From an uncultured Kiritimatiellota bacterium (GTDB lineage Bacteria > Verrucomicrobiota > Kiritimatiellia > RFP12 > UBA1067): 64,000 bases of DNA. Of the stretch, positions 25,453-34,000 are shown one piece after another (positions within the stretch are counted from its first letter, which is position 1; every line of letters begins with the position of its first letter). The position numbers and the translations under genes are program-made. The DNA lies in the NCBI GenBank assembly GCA_934635045.1, contig CAKTZA010000003.1:1-64000 (forward strand). Reading direction: 5' to 3'. The notes beneath the pieces are model-generated. The model made no database searches and was not told where the DNA came from. It was given only the letters and a program-made list of their open reading frames with translations.

Positions 25453-26586
25453 ATGGAAACGAAGATTCTTCAGTTCGGGGAGGGCAACTTCCTCAGGTGC
25501 TTCATCGACTGGATGGTCCAGCGGATGAACGACAAGGCCGGCTTCGACGGCGCGGTCCAGATCATCCAGCCCATCGGCGTGGAGCTGTCGGCGCCGTCGA
25601 AGATCCTGAACGCGCGCGGCGGCAGGTACCACACCTGCCTCCGGGGCCTCGTCAACAGCCGCACGGTCGAGGAGATCGAGGAGATCACCTGCGTGAAGGG
25701 CGTGGACGTCTCGCAGAACCTGGAGAAGTACGCGACTGACCCGTCGATCCGCTTCGTCGTCTCCAACACGACCGAGGCCGGCATCCAGTACGTGAAGGGC
25801 GTCGACACGTTCCCGGCGAAGATTGCGCGTCTCGTCACGGCGCGCTGCCGGGCGAAGCTTCCCGGCTTCGTCTTCATCCCCTGCGAGCTCATCGAGCACA
25901 ACGGCGACAAGCTCAAGGCCTGCACGAAGAGGTACATCGACGACCCGGCGGTGCTGAAGTGGCTCGACGAGGAATGCGTCTTCTGCTCGACGCTCGTCGA
26001 CCGCATCGTCGCGGGGCGTCCCGACCCCGCGTCGGCGGAGCGCTACGCCCAGCAGCTCGGTGAGAAGGACGAGGTGCTCGTCTGCGGCGAGCCGTTTCAC
26101 TTCTTCGTCGTCGAGCATCCGGCGGGCTTCGACCTGGAGGCGGAGCTGCCGCTCAAGGCGGCCGGCGTCAACGTCGTCTACACGCAGGACATGCAGCCGT
26201 ACCGCACGCGCAAGGTGCGCTTCCTCAACGCGGCGCACACGACGCTCGTCTACCTCGGCCTGGAGCGCGGCTTCACCGAGGTCGCGCAGTGCATCGAGGA
26301 CAAGGAGCTCAACCTCTTCCTCCGCAAGGTGATCTTCGACGAGATCTTCCCGACGGTCGACCTGCCGAACACGGAGAAGATCGACTACGCCGAGTCGGTG
26401 CTGGAGCGCTTCGCGAACCCGTTCGCGCACCACAAGCTCGAGTCCATCGCGCTCAACACGGCGGCGAAGTGGAAGGCGCGCTGCCTGCCCGTCGTCGCCG
26501 ACTACTACCGGCTCTACGGCAAGCTGCCGGAGCGCATGATGCTCGGCTACGACGCCATCGCCCGCCATTTCGACGCCGCGAAGTAG
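25453..26586 (+). CDS. uxaB: Tagaturonate reductase-like oxidoreductase (UxaB family)
   Basis: 377 residues of the polyol/mannitol dehydrogenase superfamily. The N-terminus ILQFGEGNFLRCFIDWMVQR is the Rossmann start of altronate oxidoreductase, with FVVSNTTEAGIQY, CELIEHNGDKL and the C-terminal helical domain (VRFLNAAHTT, FANPFAHHKLESIALN). It would reduce tagaturonate to altronate with NADH in galacturonate breakdown. It is shorter than E. coli UxaB (about 480). AAGGAA lies before the ATG. No uxaA or uxaC is seen, so the exact sugar acid is uncertain. Confidence 0.85.
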   Translation: METKILQFGEGNFLRCFIDWMVQRMNDKAGFDGAVQIIQPIGVELSAPSKILNARGGRYHTCLRGLVNSRTVEEIEEITCVKGVDVSQNLEKYATDPSIRFVVSNTTEAGIQYVKGVDTFPAKIARLVTARCRAKLPGFVFIPCELIEHNGDKLKACTKRYIDDPAVLKWLDEECVFCSTLVDRIVAGRPDPASAERYAQQLGEKDEVLVCGEPFHFFVVEHPAGFDLEAELPLKAAGVNVVYTQDMQPYRTRKVRFLNAAHTTLVYLGLERGFTEVAQCIEDKELNLFLRKVIFDEIFPTVDLPNTEKIDYAESVLERFANPFAHHKLESIALNTAAKWKARCLPVVADYYRLYGKLPERMMLGYDAIARHFDAAK

Positions 26587-26596
26587 GCGCGCGAAC

Positions 26597-27337
26597 GTGC
26601 TGCGCATCGACATCATCAGCGTCCAGCCCCGCATGTTCGCGGGCTTCCTGGCGGAGTCCATCGTCGCGCGCGCCGTCCGCAAGGGCGCGTGCGCGGTGAA
26701 CGTTGTCGACCTGCGCGACTTCGGCGAGGGCCGCTGGAAGAAGGTGGACGACAGGCCCTACGGCGGCGGGCCCGGCATGCTGATGAAGTGCGGCCCGTGG
26801 TTCGCCGCCGTCGAACGGTGCCTCGGCCCGGACGGCCCGGCGCCGGAGGCCGCGAGCCTGCGCGCGTCTGGCGTGCGGGTCGTGATGACCGACCCCAAGG
26901 GGCGGACGTTCGCCCAGCGTGACGCGGCGGCGTTCGCCGCGCAGGCGGTCGGAGATCCGCCGCCGCTGCGGCAGCTCGTCTTCCTCTGCGGACACTACGA
27001 GGGCTTCGACGCGCGCATCGGGACGCTGGCGACGGATCGCTATTCGCTTGGCGACTTCGTGCTGACGGGCGGCGAACTTGCGGCGGCGGCGATGACGGAC
27101 GCGATCGTGCGGCTTCTGCCGGGCGTCCTGGGCGGCGGCCCGGCGGCGACGGCGGCGGAGAGCTTTGGCGCGGACGGCCTTCTCGAATGTCCCCAGTACA
27201 CCCATCCGACGGAATTCCGGGGGATGAAGGTGCCCGACGTCCTGCTGTCGGGCGACCACCGCAGGATCGAGGCGTGGCGCACGGCCGAGGCGCGGCGGCT
27301 CACCGAACGGGACAGGCCCGACCTCCTGCACGGATAG
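26597..27337 (+). CDS. trmD: tRNA (guanine37-N1)-methyltransferase
   Basis: 246 residues, the full SPOUT/TrmD length. It makes m1G37 next to the anticodon to prevent +1 frameshifts. Family blocks: VDDRPYGGGPGMLMK, LVFLCGHYEGFDARI, and the trefoil knot YSLGDFVLTGGELAA, followed by PQYTHPTEFRGMKVPDVLLSGDH. The usual neighbours rpsP, rimM and rplS are absent. It starts 11 bases after the oxidoreductase and is followed by an 11-G run and GGGGGGATACCCCCC (27361-27375). Confidence 0.96.
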   Translation: MLRIDIISVQPRMFAGFLAESIVARAVRKGACAVNVVDLRDFGEGRWKKVDDRPYGGGPGMLMKCGPWFAAVERCLGPDGPAPEAASLRASGVRVVMTDPKGRTFAQRDAAAFAAQAVGDPPPLRQLVFLCGHYEGFDARIGTLATDRYSLGDFVLTGGELAAAAMTDAIVRLLPGVLGGGPAATAAESFGADGLLECPQYTHPTEFRGMKVPDVLLSGDHRRIEAWRTAEARRLTERDRPDLLHG

Positions 27338-27355
27338 CGGGCGTCCCTGACGCGA

Positions 27356-27380
27356 GGGGGGGGGGGATACCCCCCTATTT
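27356..27380. terminator. G/C hairpin after trmD, possible terminator
   Basis: A run of 11 G (27356-27366) contains a six-base stem GGGGGG/CCCCCC around ATA, followed by TATTTCT. The stem is strong but the loop is tight and the T-tract short, so the terminator role is uncertain. Confidence 0.35.
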
Positions 27381-27424
27381 CTACGGGGTACCATTTGGCG
27401 CGCGGATTTGGTACACTATTGCGC

Positions 27425-30400
27425 ATGAGCAAGGACAACAACATCTTTGGATGCTTTTTCGACGTCAACAGGACAGGCTTGAGGACGAGCCTTCGTCCGA
27501 GCCAGCGGGCAAGTCTTGGGCGGTTGTTGTCATGGGTCCTGGCGGTTGCCCTTGTGGGCCTTGGCGGTGTCGCGCCGCGTGTGGCACGGGCGGCGGGGCC
27601 GATTGCCGAGCTCTACCCCACGCACCTGACGGTGCTGTCGGACTTCGATGACGGCACGGCCGCGTCGGCCATCCTCGGCCTGAAGGCCCCGACCGGCAAA
27701 TACGTCGTCGGCGCCGCGTCCGGACTGTTCGGCTCGTCCGCCCTCCTCGGCGGCGGATTCTCCTTCCCGCTCGACAAGGCGTCCGCGAAACGTCACTTCG
27801 ACACGGCGAAGCCCGGCACCGTCCTCTTCTGGATCAAGCTCACCGAAGGCTTCCCCGCCGACATCAAGGCCGACCCCGGCTGCACGCACTTTCACGCGAT
27901 GTGGACGCCGACCAAGCGGATGCTCGTCTTCCGCCAGGACGGCAAGAGCTGCGGCGCAAGCGGCCAGGCCCCGATGAGCGTCTACTTCCACTGTCCGGCG
28001 GCGGACGGCAAGAACTACGCGATCCGCTCCGACATCGGGCCGAGTTTCCGCAACTGGAAAGTGGGGGAGTGGCATCTCGTCGCGGCGACGTGGCGGCCCG
28101 ACGGCTTTGCGCTCTCCTACGACGGCGGCCCGTTCAAGTCCGTCATCTCCACCGAGCCGCTGGGGCCGGGCATCTGCAACATCGGCTTTTCCGTGCCGAC
28201 GGCGGCGGGGACAGGCCCGGGCTCCTGCGCGATGGACGACTGCGCGGTGCTGGACTTCGCCCTGTCGGACGATCAGGTCCGGGAACTCTGGGACGAGTAC
28301 CAGGCGCGGTTCAAGGAGTCGCCGCGCGTGGCGGACGACGTGCGGGTCGAGCTTGTTTCCTGCGCGGCGAAGGACGAGTCGCACTACGAGATCGCCGTCA
28401 AGGCGACGAATCCGTCCGCCAAGCCGGCGGAGATCGTCTTCGCCGCGACGGCGAAGCCCACGCATTCGCAGCCGGCGACGACGCGCGAGGCGGTCACGCT
28501 CAAGCCGGGGCAGACGAAGACGTTCTCGCTCGTCGGCCCGTGCCTGAACGGCGAGACGGTCGTGGCGGACTTCGGCGTGCGGACGGTTGCGGATCGGCGC
28601 ACGCTTTTCCGTCGGCACCGGACGTTCGCGCCGAACGCGCCGGAGCCCGAATGGATGCGTGCGCCGTCCGCCGTCAGCTTCAAGTTCGCCTACTATCCCT
28701 ACGCGAACACGATCCATGCGGCGGCCGACATCACGGGCTGCGAGGATTTCGCGAAGGCGAAGACGCTTCGGCTGTCGGTTTTCGCGAAGGGCGCGCAGAA
28801 GCCGCTCGCCACGAAGGACTTCGCGCCGTCCGCGAACGGCAAGAGCGAGTTCTTCTGGCGAGACCTGCCTGAACTCGACGGCGCCTACGTCTGCCGTTTC
28901 GAGGCGGTCGGCCTCGCGAACGCGACGGCGGAGCAGGCGTTCCTGCGCACGCGGTTCGACTGGGAACACAACGCGCTCGGCCTGTCGGACGCGATTCCGG
29001 AGCCTTTCAGGAAGGTGGAAAGGTGGAAGAGTGGAAAGGTGGAAAAGTGCGAGGGTGGAAGGGTGGAAGAGTGGAAGGGTGGAAGGGTGGAAGGGTGCGA
29101 GGGTGAGACGGTGCGCGTCGTCTTGCGCGATCATTTCGTCGATCCGCAGACGGGCCTGTGGAAGCAGGTCGAGGCGGCCGGCAAGCCCGTCCTCGCCCGC
29201 CCCATGCGCCTCGCCCATCCCTCGTCCCCCGCAACCGATTCCCAAGCCCTCGCCGCGCAGACGACCTGGGACGTCGACGGCCTGATGGAATGGACGCTGA
29301 CGCTGAAGCCGGGCCGCTGCGAGCCGCTGACGCTGGAGATCCCGCTCCGCGCGGAGCGCGCGCCGCTGATGCACACCTGCGTGGACGGGCTGCGGTCGAA
29401 CTACGCGGGCAAGGTCCCGGCGGGCACGGGGCGCGTGTGGGCGAGTTCCGAGGCGCCGGGCCGTCAGCAGATCGTCGGCGACTACGTGCCGTACCTCTGG
29501 GTCGGCGGGCCGCTGCGCGGCCTCGCCGTCTTCGGCGAGAACGACCGCGGCTGGGTGCTGGACGGGAAGCCCTGCCAGGAGATCGTCCGCGAGGCGGACG
29601 GCACGACGGTCATCCGTCTCAACCTCGTGCAGAAGCCCTGCGAGATCCGCTCGCCGCGCACGATCCGCCTCGGGTTCATGGCCACGCCGGTGAAGCCGAT
29701 GGCGGCGGACTGGCGGTCGCGCGATCACGGCACCCTGCTCGGCGCGTGCTGGTACTGGGGCGGCGAGACGGCGTGCAACTCGATAGAGCCGTTCGACGGC
29801 ACGGACGAGTATTTCCGCGTGATGAGCGAAGAGCGCCGCACGGGCCGGATGGACAAGGCCTACCTCGAACGCGCGGTCGCCGCGTTCCCCTACGCGGCGA
29901 AGCCGGGCACGGTCGCGTGGTCCAACGAGGTGAAGACGATCCGGGCGCACTTCAACAACGGGCTCAGCAACGCGGCGCGCGCGGGCTTGGCGGGGCGGCT
30001 CACGTTCTACACGAACGCGCGCGGCGTCCACTACGGCGACCCGAAGGGGCAGGGCGCGACGTTCTGCAACGAATGGAACCGCTTCGAGTACATGAGCCGC
30101 GACATCGCGCGCAAGACGCAGAAGGCGTACGACCTGCATCCGAATCCGAGCTACCGCGACTATGCGGCGTGGTGGTACGCGAAGATGCTCGCGACGGGCG
30201 CGTGCGACTACCTCTACTGGGACGACGTCTTCCTGAGCGGCAACTTCAACCTGGTCCAGAGCGACGCCTACCGCCTGCCGGACGGGAGCATCCAGCCGGC
30301 GACCGGCGTCTTCGACCTGCGCGCGATGATCCGCCGCGCGGCCGTCCTGCAGACCGAGCTCGGCCGTGACGCGACGGGCAACTGGGTGCACATGACGAAC

Positions 30401-31015
30401 ACGGCGATCGCCCCGATCTGCTCGTTCGCCGGCGTCAACTACGACTGGGAGGACATGACGGGAGACCGTCCGCATCAGGAGAAGTACCCGAAGGACTACA
30501 TCCTCGCGTGCACGATCGGGCGGCAGTTCGGCAACCGCGTCGGCATCATGGGCTACTTCGTGCACGGGATGGACAACAGGAGCGAACGCGGCCAGTGGCT
30601 GCAGCGCACGGGCGCGGGCGTCATGCTGACGCACGAGCTTCGGTGGAACCGCTGGTCGGGGCACGACCTCTACGAGAAGGCGCACGGCTTCCTCTGCGAC
30701 TGGGGCTACCGTACGCCGTCCGTCGACGTCTGGAACTACTGGGACGAGGACGTGCCGTTCCCCGTCGCCGTCTCGGGCGTGGACGCCGCGTCGATTGCGA
30801 TGGCCAAGCGGGACGCGGGCGAGGCGATGGTCTGCGTGTCGTCCTTCGAGGGCCGCGACGGCGTCGTCACGCTTGTGCCGGACGCGCGGACGCTCGGCCT
30901 GAAGGACGGCTGGACGGCCGCGCACGCGCTCACGGGCGAGGCGGTCGCCGTCACGGACGGGCGGATCTCGCTCGACCTTCCGAAGTACGACTGGATCCTT
31001 CTGAAGCTCAAGTGA
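27425..31015 (+). CDS. Secreted glycosidase-like protein with N-terminal LamG-type domain
   Basis: About 1,196 residues from the ATG at 27425. A twin of the gene at 37873-41202. A long N-region leads to the signal segment LLSWVLAVALVGLGGVAPRV with an ARA-type cleavage site. Residues about 45-290 look like a LamG/concanavalin domain (FHAMWTPTKRMLVF, GEWHLVAATWRPDGFALSYD). A beta domain follows, then a C-terminal TIM-barrel-like region shared with the twin: CDYLYWDDVFLSGNFNL, NWVHMTNTAIAPICSFAGVN, YDWEDM. This resembles DUF6067-type glycoside hydrolase proteins; the acidic DD and WED residues are catalytic candidates. An 8-base tandem array (29011-29105) is inserted in frame before VVLRDHF, absent at that point in the twin. 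The substrate is unknown. Confidence 0.75.
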   Translation: MSKDNNIFGCFFDVNRTGLRTSLRPSQRASLGRLLSWVLAVALVGLGGVAPRVARAAGPIAELYPTHLTVLSDFDDGTAASAILGLKAPTGKYVVGAASGLFGSSALLGGGFSFPLDKASAKRHFDTAKPGTVLFWIKLTEGFPADIKADPGCTHFHAMWTPTKRMLVFRQDGKSCGASGQAPMSVYFHCPAADGKNYAIRSDIGPSFRNWKVGEWHLVAATWRPDGFALSYDGGPFKSVISTEPLGPGICNIGFSVPTAAGTGPGSCAMDDCAVLDFALSDDQVRELWDEYQARFKESPRVADDVRVELVSCAAKDESHYEIAVKATNPSAKPAEIVFAATAKPTHSQPATTREAVTLKPGQTKTFSLVGPCLNGETVVADFGVRTVADRRTLFRRHRTFAPNAPEPEWMRAPSAVSFKFAYYPYANTIHAAADITGCEDFAKAKTLRLSVFAKGAQKPLATKDFAPSANGKSEFFWRDLPELDGAYVCRFEAVGLANATAEQAFLRTRFDWEHNALGLSDAIPEPFRKVERWKSGKVEKCEGGRVEEWKGGRVEGCEGETVRVVLRDHFVDPQTGLWKQVEAAGKPVLARPMRLAHPSSPATDSQALAAQTTWDVDGLMEWTLTLKPGRCEPLTLEIPLRAERAPLMHTCVDGLRSNYAGKVPAGTGRVWASSEAPGRQQIVGDYVPYLWVGGPLRGLAVFGENDRGWVLDGKPCQEIVREADGTTVIRLNLVQKPCEIRSPRTIRLGFMATPVKPMAADWRSRDHGTLLGACWYWGGETACNSIEPFDGTDEYFRVMSEERRTGRMDKAYLERAVAAFPYAAKPGTVAWSNEVKTIRAHFNNGLSNAARAGLAGRLTFYTNARGVHYGDPKGQGATFCNEWNRFEYMSRDIARKTQKAYDLHPNPSYRDYAAWWYAKMLATGACDYLYWDDVFLSGNFNLVQSDAYRLPDGSIQPATGVFDLRAMIRRAAVLQTELGRDATGNWVHMTNTAIAPICSFAGVNYDWEDMTGDRPHQEKYPKDYILACTIGRQFGNRVGIMGYFVHGMDNRSERGQWLQRTGAGVMLTHELRWNRWSGHDLYEKAHGFLCDWGYRTPSVDVWNYWDEDVPFPVAVSGVDAASIAMAKRDAGEAMVCVSSFEGRDGVVTLVPDARTLGLKDGWTAAHALTGEAVAVTDGRISLDLPKYDWILLKLK
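29011..29105 (+). repeat. 8-base tandem array inside the glycosidase-like gene
   Basis: About 12 copies of an 8-base unit close to AAGGGTGG/AAGAGTGG. It encodes WKSGKVEKCEGGRVEEWKGG and more, a peptide with no counterpart in the paralogue at 37873-41202. The total length, about 96 bases, is divisible by 3, so the frame survives. Confidence 0.8.
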
Positions 31016-31047
31016 AAGGCAAACTGGAAATCAAGGAGAAGCGCACC

Positions 31048-34000
31048 ATGAAAAGACACCTCATCGCGTTCCTGTCGGCGGCCCTTGCGGGCTTGCCGTC
31101 CATCGCCGCCGACTATGACGAGCGGCTCGAGTTCGTCGAATCGACGGGCACGCAGTGGATCGACACCGGCGTGAAGCTGAACTGGCGGCGATCCGAAATG
31201 CGGCTCGACTTCCGGGTGCTGGAGGCGCTGCCGGTCGTGGTCGGCCGGGGCGTGGCCATTGCGGGCGTGACGGGCGTCAAGGGCGCGTCCGACGGCTATG
31301 GGGCCAACGGCTCGCGCCGGAGTTTCGTCATGGGCCTCGGCCATCCGTCCAACGGCGCGGGCAAGTACCAGATGTGGCCATACTTCACGGGCGGCACCGG
31401 CGGCGGCTACCGCTGGCCGGACAATGACGTCGGCACGGATGACTACCAGATGACGTGGAACGTCTGCTCGGACTGGCACGTCAACCTCAGCGGCAACTAT
31501 TACGGGCAGACCAACCGCTTCGCCCTTGTCAATGGGCGGTCGCGGGCGGGATTCTTCCATGGCTACCCGGATGAGGCGAGCGCGTACAGCTTCTACATCG
31601 GCGCGGCGAACAACGCGGGCGAAGGCCTCCTCACGCCAGAAGGGTCGCTTGCGAAGATCCACTGGTACGGCGTCCAGCTGTTCACGGACGGCGAACTCGT
31701 CGGCGACTTCATCCCCGTGAAGAAAGACGGCGTCGCGGGCTTCTTCGACAACGTCTCCCGCCGCTTCTTCGCGTCGCAGGGCGCGGACGCCTGGGTCGCG
31801 CCAACGGCGGTGACATGGACGGGCGGCGGCGCGACAGGCGACTTCGCGGACGCGGCCAACTGGGGTGGGAGCGCGCCCACGACGTGTCACGAGGTGGCGG
31901 TCATTCCCGATGGCACGGAACTTGAAGGCACGGCCGAAAGTCTCGCGGCGGCGTTCAACGGCCTTGGCGGGGTGCGGCTGGACGGCGCGGACGCCCGCCT
32001 TTGCCTGAACGGCGTCTCGACGGCGACCTCGCTCTATTTCCCCGTCAGCGGCACGGGCGTCTATCGGCTGGAAAACGTGTCGTCCAGCACGGTTGCCCTC
32101 CATACGTACCAGTCGCTCTGGAACTTCTACGGCACGACGCAGGTCTCCAACGTCTACGTCTACGTCCGCCAGCCGTCGGCGCTGGGCCTTCGGGGGCGCA
32201 GCGCGGCCGACGTCTCTCTCGGCGGCGGCGAGCAGCGGCTCTCCCTGTATGGCGGCGGCACGTACGCGGCGATCGCCTTCCGCAGGCACGGGCAGTTCGG
32301 CTACATCGCCGACGAGTTCGAGAACTTCGACCTTTCCGCCTGGTCGTTCCCCGAAAGCAGCGTCAATTTCCACGGCAACGGACGTGCCACGTGGCACGTC
32401 TGCGGCCCGCTCGTCGGCCGGTCGGACGCGCCGAACGCCTTCTACCCGTATTCCATGTCAACGTGCATCCTGGAGGGCGAGGCGAAGAGCCTGAACCTCA
32501 CGCAGCTGCAGGCCGACTGCGGGACGCTCGCCGTCAATGGCCCCGTCCGCGCGACGGCGCGGGCGAAAGACGGGGCGGGCGCCGGGCAGGAGCAGGCGAA
32601 CATCCGCGTCGGCGCCGGGCGAAACCTGTCCTTCGGATACGCGAATGCGCTCGACATGAACTGCTTCGTGCAGGTCGGCTACCCGAAGGGGCCCGCCGAC
32701 CTGGAGGCGAACGTCATCGACCTCGGCGGCACGGACCAGCGGCTCGGCACGCTCGGCGTCTGGGCGGGGTCGTTCGATGGCACGACGACCTGGAACCCCA
32801 ACCTCGTGCTGAAGTCGGACGCGCCCGCGACGCTGACCGTGTACGGACAGCTGCGCACGGCGACGGACGACACGAGCCGCCACGTCTTCCCCGGCGTCGT
32901 CTCGGGCGCGGCGTCCGTCGCGCTTGACTCGCGCCCGGAGGTGATGGCCGAGGCGTGGGGCTGGCCGGACGCGAACGTGCCGGGCGGCATCCGCTTCAAC
33001 TGTCCCGGCAGCGACACGTCGGGGACGCTCTCGTCCGCGCGCGGCACGCTGGAGGTCATGGCGACGGCCAGCTTTCCGAACCTCTCCGGCGTCGTCGCGT
33101 CGGGCACGGGGGTCGTCCGGCTCTCGACGGCGGAGGTCGGCAGCGCGAACGCGAACTTCACGGTGGCGATCCGGGACGCGACGGCGCGGCTGGCGCTCGC
33201 CGACGGCGTCACGCTCGCCTGCAACACGTGCGAGCTGCCGGGCGGCGCGGCGCTCTCGCCAGGGCGCTACAGCGCGACGGGCGCGGACGGCACGACGGCG
33301 TGCTCCTTCCTTTCGGGCGGCGGCGTCCTGGAGGTGAAGAACGCGCACTGGACGGGCTGGCCGGCGGCGGGCGCCGCCAGCCGGGTCGAGATTCCGCAGG
33401 GCACGGCGGTGACGATCACGGACGCGGACATCGCGAACGTCGAGGCGCTGGACGAGATCGCCTGCCAGGACGGCGTGACGATCTCGATCGAGACGACGGC
33501 CGCGCTCGACCTGAAGGCGAAGCTCTCCGGCCCGGTCACGGTGACGGCGGCCGGCGCGGGGCCGCTCACGCTCGCGGGCGACAATGCGGGAATCGTCGCG
33601 CCCGGCCATTTCGAGCTGACGGATCTCGCGGGCGGCCTCACCGTCGCGCATTTCAACGCCCTTGGCGGCGCGGACACGGCGACGGCCGTCCTGACGCAGA
33701 CGCGCGGCGCGCTCGACTGGCTCACGTTCGCGGCGACGGACGGCGTCTTCACGAACAGGGCGCCCTTGAGGCTCGTCCATCCCGGCGGCAGCGCGAACGC
33801 GGTCACGCTGGGCGCAGCGAACGAGGGGGAGACGCTCGTCTTCGCGAACGGCCTTGAGATTGCCGTGGCGGGGAGCGGCGAGAACTACTGGAAGGCCCGC
33901 AACGGCGTGCAGGTCATCCACGGCACGTTCAAGATGAGCGGCCACGTGCGCATCGCGAACGCGGACGGCGGGAAAGCGCGCATTGCCCTTCTCGGCGACG

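Noticed and set aside
22650..25454. A 934-codon open frame on the - strand over ppdK
   Set aside because: It is the GC-rich antisense shadow of ppdK, very rich in Arg, Ala, Leu and Asp. The + strand carries all the enzyme motifs.
30508..31047. Upstream extension of the giant beta-repeat gene
   Set aside because: It overlaps the glycosidase-like gene in another frame; a signal peptide and AAGGAG mark 31048 as the start.
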